The translations under genes and the position numbers were made by a program. Below the pieces are notes generated by a model. That model searched no databases. It had not been told where the DNA came from and saw only the letters and a program-made list of their open reading frames with translations. Below, one piece after another: positions 44,853 through 53,515 of a stretch of DNA of 64,000 bases. Numbering within the stretch: the stretch's first letter is position 1; every line of letters starts with the position of its first letter. Origin of the DNA: Acinetobacter colistiniresistens. Its GTDB lineage: Bacteria > Pseudomonadota > Gammaproteobacteria > Pseudomonadales > Moraxellaceae. The stretch lies in the NCBI RefSeq assembly GCF_000413935.1, contig NZ_KE340383.1, positions 248,001 to 312,000 on the forward strand, read 5' to 3'.

Positions 44853-46383
44853 GTTTTAATCGCTGAGAGATACCATACATTAGTGCTTTACTAGTAAGTG
44901 CGGAACCTGCAATAAATTGGCACTTGGGACCTATTCTTTTCATAGCGGCATAGCCACCGAAGAACAGCCCAGGTACACTAGACATACAATTTTCATCTAG
45001 TAACGGAAAACCATCTGAACTCTTTATTTGATGTTGTAAATCACTTAAGGGCTTTATTTTATTGATCTCATATTTATAACCAGTGCCAAGAATTAAGTGG
45101 TCTACATACTCACATTGCCCACTACGTGCTTTAAGTTCTAATTTTCCATCGGATAAAACATTGGCTTGTATTAAATCGAATTTTGGAATTATTTTTAGCT
45201 TATCCCATTGATTAATCAACTTCATTTTTGGCTCAGTAGTTCCTTTTAATAAATAGGATAAGAACCGCTTTTGTATAAATGAAGGTAGACGATAAACAAA
45301 ACTATCAGCATTCTTAGAACACCATTTGTAGAGATGATTTCCTGGTGAATGTAAATTACGAAAGATGAGATTGCTATCACGAATTAATAATTTTACTTGT
45401 GCCCCACTATCAATAGCTAGTATTGCATGTTCAGCAGCACTTTGACCTGCGCCTATTACTGCAATTTTATAATCTTTGGATAAGGTGTTCGGAATATTTG
45501 TATCACTTGAATGTGTGAAATTTTTACTAGGAATTTGACGTAAAATTTTTGGAATATTCTCCATTCCTTTAAGACCAGCACACCAAACCAAATTACGACA
45601 TTTTACAGTTTGGTATTGATCCGCCATTCGTAGTTGTACATTGTAGCTATTGTCCTGATAGTCTACTTTTTCAGCAGTAAATGGTAATGGAGTTAGATTT
45701 TGTTTTGTGACGAAGTAATTGAAATACGCTAAAGCTAGAGGCATCGAAACAGGTTGATCAATTGGAACACCAATACACTGAGCAAAGCTTATAAAGTCCA
45801 TGTCATTTATAGGTGTATTGATACCTGATGCAGCAGCAGGAGAGCGGAGATCATTTGGCAAAATATGATATAGCCAAAAGCTGAATGGTTCGCCAAGCCA
45901 CAAGTAATTTAAACCAGCATGTTCAGCATGTGCTGCTAAAGAGGCTCCACTAGGCCCAGCACCAACAATAACCAAATCATATGAATTTTCTATTGGAAGC
46001 TTTTTCGTTTGTACTTCTAAAGAATCTAAGCCACGTTTAGAGCAGTTAAATGTCAATGATAAACTACCAAGAGTTCCCAATGCAATAATAGGAAAAAATT
46101 TACCAGATTCGGAGAGAACACGTTTATCGAGAGTTCTAAGTTTTTGGTCTCTGATATTAGATGGTATATGATTAATAATGCGTTGTTCGATATTTAATGC
46201 AGTTAGTGACTCAATGGTAAGTTCATCATAGCCTTCAATCAAAATAAGGCTATTTTTATCTACCCATTTACGATGATGATCAACAATAAGCCATCCTTCA
46301 CCTTGATTAACACTCAATACTATAGCCAATTTATTTAATATAACTTTTTGTCTTTGCATGTCAGCCATTTTAGCTCTTTCCAT
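44842..46383 (-). CDS. Flavoprotein monooxygenase/oxidoreductase with N-terminal extension
   Basis: This 513-residue protein has two dinucleotide-binding sites: FAD motif DLVIVGAGPSGASLAAHAEH (about 137-156) and NADPH motif IAVIGAGQSAAEHAILA (about 310). Late in the chain GTGYKYEIN matches the ATGY-type motif of N-hydroxylating and class B flavin monooxygenases. The first ~130 residues are an unusual extension without a recognised domain. Cytosolic; the substrate is unknown, possibly N- or S-oxygenation in the sulfur pathway. It lies 16 bp after the TusA-like gene and overlaps the permease. Confidence 0.7.
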   Translation of the reverse strand: MERAKMADMQRQKVILNKLAIVLSVNQGEGWLIVDHHRKWVDKNSLILIEGYDELTIESLTALNIEQRIINHIPSNIRDQKLRTLDKRVLSESGKFFPIIALGTLGSLSLTFNCSKRGLDSLEVQTKKLPIENSYDLVIVGAGPSGASLAAHAEHAGLNYLWLGEPFSFWLYHILPNDLRSPAAASGINTPINDMDFISFAQCIGVPIDQPVSMPLALAYFNYFVTKQNLTPLPFTAEKVDYQDNSYNVQLRMADQYQTVKCRNLVWCAGLKGMENIPKILRQIPSKNFTHSSDTNIPNTLSKDYKIAVIGAGQSAAEHAILAIDSGAQVKLLIRDSNLIFRNLHSPGNHLYKWCSKNADSFVYRLPSFIQKRFLSYLLKGTTEPKMKLINQWDKLKIIPKFDLIQANVLSDGKLELKARSGQCEYVDHLILGTGYKYEINKIKPLSDLQHQIKSSDGFPLLDENCMSSVPGLFFGGYAAMKRIGPKCQFIAGSALTSKALMYGISQRLKHDN

Positions 46384-46399
46384 TGGTTAAACTTTTGCT

Positions 46400-46630
46400 C
46401 TAAATTTTTATAACAATCAGAAATTCAGTATCATTTATTCTTTGATCAACACATCCATATTCATTTTTCTGACAAAATAAATAGATATCTTTGACAACGT
46501 CTAAATGATCAGTTATAACTTCTAGATTTTTCAGATCAGAATTATTTTTAAGCATCCTCTTAATCCTTAATATTGGAATAGGACATCTTAGCCCCTGCAG
46601 ATTGATACGCCCTAAATCCATATTTTCCAT
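46400..46630 (-). CDS. TusA-like sulfur carrier
   Basis: A 76-residue TusA/SirA-family protein. The motif LQGLRCPIPILRIKRMLKNN has the family CPxP with the persulfide cysteine, followed by LEVITDHLDVVKDIYLFCQK and a terminal strand FLIVIKI. Expected role: take a persulfide from the cysteine desulfurase encoded just upstream and pass it to the TusD-like cysteine. It is 40 bp after the desulfurase gene in the same operon. Confidence 0.85.
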   Translation of the reverse strand: MENMDLGRINLQGLRCPIPILRIKRMLKNNSDLKNLEVITDHLDVVKDIYLFCQKNEYGCVDQRINDTEFLIVIKI

Positions 46631-46670
46631 AAAATCCTCATATCGTGATCAATTAAATAAAATATGATTA

Positions 46671-48176
46671 TCAATATTCATTTATGACTAAATTTACAAA
46701 CTCAACCTCGCCCTTATTTAATTTTTTTAAATGATCTCTGATATATTTTTCCATTACAATTTCAGGTTGTGATAATGGCAAAGGTAGTTCTTTTTCAGAT
46801 ATATGAATAAATCCACCAGTTGTATCTTCAATATATTGTTCTTTGTAATAATCAATATGAGATATGATTTCAATTAGTGCGGAAACAACACAATCTATAT
46901 CTTCTACAGTGTTGTATAGTCCAAGACTAATGCGAACCATACCTTTATATCGATCAATATAAGCATCAACTTGCTCTTCAGGTAAATCTATGTCATCAGC
47001 CATGCTCCAAAGTTCTTCTCGTATGAGTGAACGTACATATGGATGAGCACAAAAGCATTGATTCCTGACAGCAATACCAAAGTAATCATTGAGAATAATT
47101 GCTGTGAGTTTATGTGGTAATTTATTAATATTGAAAGAAATAACCCCAACACGATTATGAGGATCTAAATTGCCATATACTGTAATTTGAGGAATCTCGG
47201 CTAATTTATTTAACAAATATTGAGTAAGAGATTGTTCTTTTGCTTGAACATTATGCATCCCCACTCTTCGTAGGGTGTTAGCTGTAACACCAAGCATAAT
47301 ACTACCAACAATATTAGGTGTCCCAGCTAATTCTCGGTCAGGGTAAATATTTGAAATGGCATAATCACTTAATGAAACATCAGTAACCATTCCTCCCCCT
47401 AAATCGATAGGTTTGGATGAATCTAATAGAACTTTTTTAATGATTAAAACACCTGGTGAGGATGGCGCATACATTTTATGTCCAGCCAAAACCAACGCAT
47501 CTGCCTTGCATATGGCTAAATCAATAGGCATATGCGGTCCCATTTGTGCTGCATCTATAATGATATAGCTATCATAGCTATGAGCTAATTTAGCTATTTT
47601 TTCAATTGGGTTAATGATACCTGTAACATTACTCACTCCAGTAACAGCTACATACGATACATCTTTTGTCTTTAATTCTTGTTCAAGTTTCTCAATATCG
47701 ATTCCTCCAAGACCAGTTGGTGTATCAAGTAAAGATAAATGTGTTACCTCACTTCGTTGTCTATGTGGTAAATCATTAGAGTGATGTTCCATCAAAGAAA
47801 CAAGCACACGAGGCTTTGGATTGATTTGTCGTAATATTTGAGATGCTCGATTAATTGCTGCTGTTGCGCCACTACCCAAAAATATACATGTATAAATCTC
47901 AGGATCTGCATTAACCAGTTTCAGAATTTCATTAGCAGACCACTCAAAAAGTTGAGTCGATATTTTTGCAGAGTTATGGCTATCACTATGAACATTTGCA
48001 TAGTACTTTAGATAATCATTAATAAAATTTACGGAAGGTAGGAATGCCAAACTTGATGCTGTTGAATCCAAATAGCATTGTCGAATGTTCGTTCCCAATC
48101 TTGTTGGATATTTTGTTTCCAATCCTATAAAAAGGTTTCTAATTTGATCCAGATTTATCATAGATTTATTCACCAC
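46671..48176 (-). CDS. Cysteine desulfurase-like PLP enzyme (class V, SufS type) with C-terminal extension
   Basis: A fold-type I PLP enzyme of 501 residues. N-terminal core YLDSTASSLAF, PLP-region MEHHSNDLPHRQ, Asp in DAAQMGPHMPIDL and the PLP lysine in VLAGHKMYAPSSPG. RNQCFCAHPYVRSL holds a cysteine aligned with the catalytic Cys of SufS (HHCAQP). SufS/CsdA proteins end near 405 residues; here about 80 residues extend beyond the fold (TTGGFIHISEKELPLPLSQP and on), possibly a docking tail for the TusA-like protein. It is the first gene of the nine-gene operon. Confidence 0.82.
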   Translation of the reverse strand: MVNKSMINLDQIRNLFIGLETKYPTRLGTNIRQCYLDSTASSLAFLPSVNFINDYLKYYANVHSDSHNSAKISTQLFEWSANEILKLVNADPEIYTCIFLGSGATAAINRASQILRQINPKPRVLVSLMEHHSNDLPHRQRSEVTHLSLLDTPTGLGGIDIEKLEQELKTKDVSYVAVTGVSNVTGIINPIEKIAKLAHSYDSYIIIDAAQMGPHMPIDLAICKADALVLAGHKMYAPSSPGVLIIKKVLLDSSKPIDLGGGMVTDVSLSDYAISNIYPDRELAGTPNIVGSIMLGVTANTLRRVGMHNVQAKEQSLTQYLLNKLAEIPQITVYGNLDPHNRVGVISFNINKLPHKLTAIILNDYFGIAVRNQCFCAHPYVRSLIREELWSMADDIDLPEEQVDAYIDRYKGMVRISLGLYNTVEDIDCVVSALIEIISHIDYYKEQYIEDTTGGFIHISEKELPLPLSQPEIVMEKYIRDHLKKLNKGEVEFVNLVINEY

Positions 48177-48468
48177 ATAATATAAAATATTTTAGGCACA
48201 ACAAAAGCAATTTAAATTACACATAATTACTGCAAAAAAAATCCAGCAAAAATTAGTGTGACAATTATTAACACCACTATTAAAAATATGGAAATAAATA
48301 AAAATTATAGACCTATAAAAATTACTTAATTGACAGGTCTTTATATGATCTTTAATTTTACTTCTGTTTTAATACATCAAACGATTTTCTTTGATATTTA
48401 TTCAAACAAAATCAAATATACAAGCAAGCATAAATATTTATTTTATGTACTTTTAAACAAAAATTTAA
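48177..48468. promoter_or_regulatory. Divergent promoter region of the sulfur module
   Basis: An AT-rich 292 bp spacer separates the minus operon from the plus-strand genes. An imperfect dyad at 48254-48279 (TAGTGTG ... CACCACTA) resembles a LysR-type site. A short frame at 48330 is not convincing as a gene. Confidence 0.45.
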
Positions 48469-49083
48469 ATGGTAGTACCTATGAGGCTTATAATATCACC
48501 AACATCTCCATATTCCCGCAAGGCAAGAGTACTACTACGTGAAAAAGGTTTAGAAGCTATAGTTACAGAAGTAATAACAAATGTTTATGAGTCAAATCTG
48601 GTTACAAAATACAACCCTCTTGGGCGAGTTCCAGTTTTGAAAGATCAGTCACTTAATATTTATGACAGCATCATAATATGTCAATATTTAAATAATTATC
48701 AACCTGATATTAAAAAATCAATCTACTCATTATCTAATAGTACATGGGAAGATCAAATACGTGTAGCACTAGCAGATGGAATAATTGATAGTGCCTTACA
48801 ATTAGTTATAGAAAGCAGACGACCTATTGAATATCAGTCTTCAATGATTATTGAACGTCATACTGCCCACATTCTTCGTGGGCTTCAGGCTTGTGAAGAA
48901 CAAATCAGTGAATATAAAATCAAATTTGATATCCCAGAAATCGGTTTAGCATGTGCACTTTCCTATTTAAATTTCAGATTACCAAATATTAACTGGGGGA
49001 GTAAATATCACGAACTTTACGAATGGTTTGAAAAAGTTAAACAATATAAATCCATGAAAGAAACAGAGTTCACAATACTATAA
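48469..49083 (+). CDS. Glutathione S-transferase-like protein
   Basis: This 204-residue protein has a thioredoxin-like N-terminal domain (MRLIISPTSPYSRKARVLLR, then NPLGRVPVLKDQSLNIYDS with the cis-Pro and the glutathione-contact Ser). An all-helical C-terminal domain follows (about 85-204). The start is either ATG 48469 or ATG 48481; the latter begins at the conserved strand. No good ribosome-binding site is seen for either. First gene of the divergent plus-strand arm. In a sulfur pathway it may move thiols onto an electrophilic intermediate or protect from it. Confidence 0.75.
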   Translation: MVVPMRLIISPTSPYSRKARVLLREKGLEAIVTEVITNVYESNLVTKYNPLGRVPVLKDQSLNIYDSIIICQYLNNYQPDIKKSIYSLSNSTWEDQIRVALADGIIDSALQLVIESRRPIEYQSSMIIERHTAHILRGLQACEEQISEYKIKFDIPEIGLACALSYLNFRLPNINWGSKYHELYEWFEKVKQYKSMKETEFTIL

Positions 49084-49214
49084 TTTTTTGTTTATAGGTT
49101 TATTAACCAAAGAAATGGAGGAAATTAATTTAAACTTACTAAAATATTTTATAGAACAATATTTTTAAGTATTTTTTGTGAATTAATCAACTCCATTTTA
49201 TTCAAGGAACATAT

Positions 49215-51104
49215 ATGAACAAGGTGAGAATTGCTATTATTGGTATGGGGCCTAGAGGTCTTAGTATATTAGAACGGCTTAATGCAATATACAAAATTTC
49301 AGATCAGAATCTTAAGTTTGAGTTGCACTTAATAGATCCTCGTGTTTATGGGCAAGGTATTCATACTTCAGAGCAATCAGATCATCTTTTGGTAAATACC
49401 ATAGCCTGCCAAATAACAATGTTTAGCGATGATTCGGTAACAGATGCTGGACCAATTATTCCAGGTTTATCTATTCTTGAATGGGCAAGGCAGCATGGAT
49501 ACCGAGAATTAAATAATAAATTTCTTTATTTAGGCAATCATATCTGTAATGAAATCAATGCTAATGCTTATTTACCACGTCGTATGTTAGGTGAATATTT
49601 ATCTTGGGTTTATCGTGAACAAATCAATCAATTACATCCAAATATTAAAATAATTCGTCATCAACAACTTGCATACAATATTGATTCAATGGATGATGGC
49701 CAGCAGATTATCACATTGGCGAATGGGTATACTTTTCATGCTGATAAAGTATTTATTACAACAGGTCATGGAGAAAATACACCATCACCACAAGATTTGA
49801 TGTACCTCAAATTTGTTCAGGAGGTTGCAAAAACCAACCACAAAGCTGATTTTATTAGAAATATTACAAATACTTATTCGTTACATCACATTAGTTCAGA
49901 AGCTGTCGTTGCAATTGAAGGTATAGGCCTCACAACATATGACCTAATTTCTCAACTAACCGAAGGTCGATCTGGAAAATTTATAAAAAATACAGATGGT
50001 ACCTTGAAATATCTTCCCTCTGGTGAGGAACCACATATCCTAGTGTATTCTCGCTATGGCTTACCATATGCAAGTAGAGGAATAAATCAGAAAGGTGCAC
50101 ATGGACAATATCAAGCTCGTTTTTTTACAACCAATGCAATTGATAAATTACGTATAGCTAATCAACAAAATAGAGGCAATGGGCAACTTGATTTTGAGCA
50201 GGAATTGCTTCCAATTTTGTTGAAAGAAATGTGTTATGTATATCGATGTACTATAGATAAGAAATGGTACGATATAGAAGCTTATGTGCCTACATCTGAT
50301 GACTTTACCAAGATTGAGCAAATTTTCTTTGGAAAATTACCAAGTTTGCAAAACTATGAAGCATTCAAGGAATACGCAATAAACTATCTGCAAACAGATA
50401 TTGAAGATGCCTTAAAAGGGAACATTGATGGTGCTATTAAAGCAACAACAGATATTATTAGGGATATTCGGGATTGTTTACGTTATGCTGTTGATTATGC
50501 AGGATTAACACCAACATCACATAAAATATTTATTGAACAATATTGTCCTATTATGAATCGAATTGCTGTTGGACCTCCTGTTATACGTAGCCAACAACTA
50601 TTAGCTTTACTAAATGCTGGAGTTATTGAATTTGCTTGTGGTCCAAAAGGGCGTGTTGAACTTAATTACCAGACAAGTCGCTTTAACATTATTAGTGAAT
50701 TTTCTGATGGCTCATATACGAGTAGTGCTGACATTCTAATAAAAGCAAGAACAGATACTTTCTATCCAGCATTAGATAAATCTCCATTCATTGCGAACCT
50801 ATTAAAGAATGGCACAATCCAACCTTTCTTTAATGGTGATTATCATCCAAGTGGTATAGCAATAAGTCATCATCATCATCCTATCAATAAAAATGGTGAT
50901 GAAGTGAAGGCACTTTGGGCCCTAGGAAATATAGTTGAAGGAGCAAACTTCTATACTTATGTCTTACCTCGCCCAGGCGTCAACTCACGTGCAATTAGAG
51001 ATGCAGGTAAATGTGTCTTAGAACTCTTTGAACAATTAGAAACCCATGAAGTAGTTGCCGCCTCAAAAGTAAAGAACAGTCAAGAGCTAATCGAAACTCT
51101 CTAA
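49215..51104 (+). CDS. Large FAD/NAD(P)-binding protein (NAD_binding_9-like)
   Basis: A 629-residue cytosolic flavoprotein. The N-terminal Rossmann motif is VRIAIIGMGPRGLSILERLN, and the region VYGQGIHTSEQSDHLLVNT is typical of the NAD_binding_9 family (FAD/NAD(P)-binding proteins related to E. coli YdhS). FHADKVFITTGHGENTPSP and VVAIEGIGLTTYDLISQL continue the fold; the C-terminal part holds a His run (ISHHHHPINKNG). Enzymes of this family are poorly characterised and recur in secondary-metabolite loci. AAGGAAC precedes the ATG at 49215. It lies between the GST-like and SDR genes on one strand. Confidence 0.72.
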   Translation: MNKVRIAIIGMGPRGLSILERLNAIYKISDQNLKFELHLIDPRVYGQGIHTSEQSDHLLVNTIACQITMFSDDSVTDAGPIIPGLSILEWARQHGYRELNNKFLYLGNHICNEINANAYLPRRMLGEYLSWVYREQINQLHPNIKIIRHQQLAYNIDSMDDGQQIITLANGYTFHADKVFITTGHGENTPSPQDLMYLKFVQEVAKTNHKADFIRNITNTYSLHHISSEAVVAIEGIGLTTYDLISQLTEGRSGKFIKNTDGTLKYLPSGEEPHILVYSRYGLPYASRGINQKGAHGQYQARFFTTNAIDKLRIANQQNRGNGQLDFEQELLPILLKEMCYVYRCTIDKKWYDIEAYVPTSDDFTKIEQIFFGKLPSLQNYEAFKEYAINYLQTDIEDALKGNIDGAIKATTDIIRDIRDCLRYAVDYAGLTPTSHKIFIEQYCPIMNRIAVGPPVIRSQQLLALLNAGVIEFACGPKGRVELNYQTSRFNIISEFSDGSYTSSADILIKARTDTFYPALDKSPFIANLLKNGTIQPFFNGDYHPSGIAISHHHHPINKNGDEVKALWALGNIVEGANFYTYVLPRPGVNSRAIRDAGKCVLELFEQLETHEVVAASKVKNSQELIETL

Positions 51105-51170
51105 TACTAAGTAACCAGCTGAGTTAAAGAGAGATTTATATGTGTCTTCCATTAGATAAATAGGTAAATT

Positions 51171-51863
51171 ATGAAACAAGTAGTTATTACTGGTGCAAGT
51201 CAAGGAATTGGTCAAGAAATTGCTAAACTATTTTTGAATCAAGGATATATCGTACATAATATTTCTCGTCATGCACCACAATATTCACATCCTAATTTAC
51301 GCCATTGGCAAGCAGATATGCTTTATTATGATCAGCTTGAACAAGTAATTCATCAAATTGGTTCATTTGATGTTCTAATTAATAATGCAGGTTATATGAA
51401 TACGCTTACGGCAAGCTCATATACATGGAATGAAATGCATAACATCATGAATGTGAATTTGATTCACACAATACAATTGAGCATTGATGTTGCAGAAAAT
51501 ATTTTTAAAATACAGCAATCAGGCCGTATTATAAGTATTGCCTCAATTGCAGGGCAAATTGGACACCCTGATATTTGGTATGGCATTTCAAAAGCAGGAT
51601 TGATTAATGGGATGCGTAGTATGGCTCGAAGTCATGCTCAGCATAATATTCAAACTTTTAGTATTGCGCCAGGTCCCGTTGAAACAGAAATAATGAAAAA
51701 GATCCCATTTGAGAGACAAAAACGTTTAAAGGAAGCAACCTTAAATCACAAGTTTTGCCAAGTACAAGAGATTGCCAATACAGCTTTGTGGCTAGCTGAT
51801 AAGGCACCAAATTGTTTAAGTGGTGAAGTATTTGATTTAAATAATGGAGTGAATTATCGTTAA
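51171..51863 (+). CDS. Short-chain dehydrogenase/reductase
   Basis: A classical SDR of 230 residues that uses NAD(P)H. Cofactor motif VVITGASQGIGQEIAKLFLN, structural NNAGYM, catalytic Ser in SIASIAGQIG and Tyr-x3-Lys in WYGISKAGLINGMRS, then IAPGPVETEIM. The Arg in ISRHAPQ after strand 2 suggests NADP preference. Last gene of the divergent arm of the sulfur module. Substrate unknown. Confidence 0.88.
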   Translation: MKQVVITGASQGIGQEIAKLFLNQGYIVHNISRHAPQYSHPNLRHWQADMLYYDQLEQVIHQIGSFDVLINNAGYMNTLTASSYTWNEMHNIMNVNLIHTIQLSIDVAENIFKIQQSGRIISIASIAGQIGHPDIWYGISKAGLINGMRSMARSHAQHNIQTFSIAPGPVETEIMKKIPFERQKRLKEATLNHKFCQVQEIANTALWLADKAPNCLSGEVFDLNNGVNYR

Positions 51864-52066
51864 TTATACCAAGAAACTGCTATATTTATTGAACGTTAAG
51901 ACAGTTAAATCAAGTACATATATCGTATTGGCATATATGTTCAGTATGATATGCTTGATCTATTTTCTATATTCAATCAAAATTATAAGTGAATATAAAT
52001 AAAAAATATTTATTTTCAATAAAATCAACAATGTAGATGAATTCAATTTCTATTTAAGAAATTTTT

Positions 52067-53497
52067 TCATAGATTATTAAAATATAAGTTTGGATTTGGT
52101 ATCCAATATTGCTGATCACCAAGCCTCACTTCAAAGCCATCATCCAGCACCCTAAAATTAATACTATCCATATGATTAAAAATAGATTTATCCAAATTAT
52201 GGAAATACATCAATCCTAACTTTATCCACTCTAGTGCATTAAAATTTTCCTCTGGGACTTTCATAATGGCTAACAGTTGTTTTTCCAGTTTCTTCATATT
52301 ACTTTTCTCTGTTATTTTTTCATCTAGTACCCATGACGTATCAAGGTTCGTATCATAATTCTTGTTTAAAAAATTAAGAAAACCAACAATAGCGGAAGCT
52401 TGTCCAGGGGACTTAAATAAGTAATATTTTACGTGCCACATTGTTGGTAAATCTAAGCGTGATTGACTTACCAACAGCATTAAAGCAGATGCTGGTTTCA
52501 TGGCTAAACGGGCAGAACGTATACTTGTTTTCCCTAAATCCATTTTATTTATTAAAACCTGATAGTAGTTCTGAAGAATTTGGGCTGAAAGTGATGAATC
52601 TGGACATGAGTTTGCCAGTTTTCTCAGTTGGTCAAATTCAGAACAGTGACCTTTAGATTGTGTATCTATATGCAGATAATGCACTGCAACCAACCACCGG
52701 ATGGGCAGCTCATATTTGCGTAAACCACTTGTCCTTAGTCGATGTAATAAAGGCGCATAATCTGGGATCTGATCTCTCCAAAGATTATTGGTCTTTTCAA
52801 AAAACTGAATATGTTTATGAATTAGCAATGCAGCCTTATGTGGTCCTACCTCATGATCAAGCCAATTCATATATTCTTCAAAGTAACCTTTAAGACTTGG
52901 ATTCACTAATGTATTAACTAGTTCCTTAATCCTATTGCCCAATATTCTTCGCCATGAACATGATTCACAATATTTTCCACATCCAGCAGGAATTTGTTGC
53001 TGACAGGTTAAGCATTGAAGTGGTGGACAGCTTAAACATTTTTTACAAAGCATTTTGCCTGACACAGCATCCTGTTCAACCGACCTATATCTTCTACAAC
53101 TTTGGCATGTCTGGTAATCACGGGTTGCACACTTTGGGCAAACTCTTAAATTATCCTCAAAACGGCTGATACGAGACAAACGTTGTGATGCCACGCCACA
53201 TCGCTCACAAGCTTGAAACTCTCTAAAATAAACTGAACAGCTATTACAAACAGGTCCTTGTGCCGTTATTTTTCCTAATGGATATTCTATACGTTGACAT
53301 AGAATACACGGGCGATTAGTTTCACATTTTTGGCAAACAGCCAATTGATCAGTTTTGTGCAATCTTGAGCTTTTACCACATGATGGGCAATCCCGTTTTT
53401 TAAAAACTCGTACATAGCATTTATGGCAATAGTTACGCTGTTTATAGCATCGGTGTATCTTTTCAACCGCATCACCACATTCATCACACTGAGGCAT
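52067..53497 (-). CDS. Zinc-ribbon-rich transposon protein (tniE position)
   Basis: A 476-residue protein whose first ~200 residues carry about twelve CxxC pairs (CDEC, CHKC, CPSC, CQKC, CILC, CNSC, CERC, CPKC, CQSC, CKKC, CLTC, CESC), enough for about six zinc ribbons or more. The C-terminal ~270 residues are helical and have a stretch that looks like a core-binding, integrase-like SAM domain (SPGQASAIVGFLNFLNKNYD). It lies 18 bp after tniQ, at the place of tniE in AbaR backbones, whose function is unknown. A DNA- or RNA-binding targeting role is inference. Confidence 0.7.
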   Translation of the reverse strand: MPQCDECGDAVEKIHRCYKQRNYCHKCYVRVFKKRDCPSCGKSSRLHKTDQLAVCQKCETNRPCILCQRIEYPLGKITAQGPVCNSCSVYFREFQACERCGVASQRLSRISRFEDNLRVCPKCATRDYQTCQSCRRYRSVEQDAVSGKMLCKKCLSCPPLQCLTCQQQIPAGCGKYCESCSWRRILGNRIKELVNTLVNPSLKGYFEEYMNWLDHEVGPHKAALLIHKHIQFFEKTNNLWRDQIPDYAPLLHRLRTSGLRKYELPIRWLVAVHYLHIDTQSKGHCSEFDQLRKLANSCPDSSLSAQILQNYYQVLINKMDLGKTSIRSARLAMKPASALMLLVSQSRLDLPTMWHVKYYLFKSPGQASAIVGFLNFLNKNYDTNLDTSWVLDEKITEKSNMKKLEKQLLAIMKVPEENFNALEWIKLGLMYFHNLDKSIFNHMDSINFRVLDDGFEVRLGDQQYWIPNPNLYFNNL

Positions 53498-53515
53498 GGC
53501 GTTTCCCTCCGAGCG

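Noticed and set aside
42618..46630. Housekeeping tusABCD for tRNA 2-thiolation
   Set aside because: The genes sit on a transposon, interleaved with a permease, flavoprotein and synthetase, and the TusB-like subunit is reduced; the chromosome would be expected to have its own tRNA thiolation system.
48330..48542. A 70-codon plus-strand frame in the divergent promoter
   Set aside because: No ribosome-binding site, no recognisable domain, composition of AT-rich noncoding DNA, and it runs into the start of the GST-like gene in another frame.
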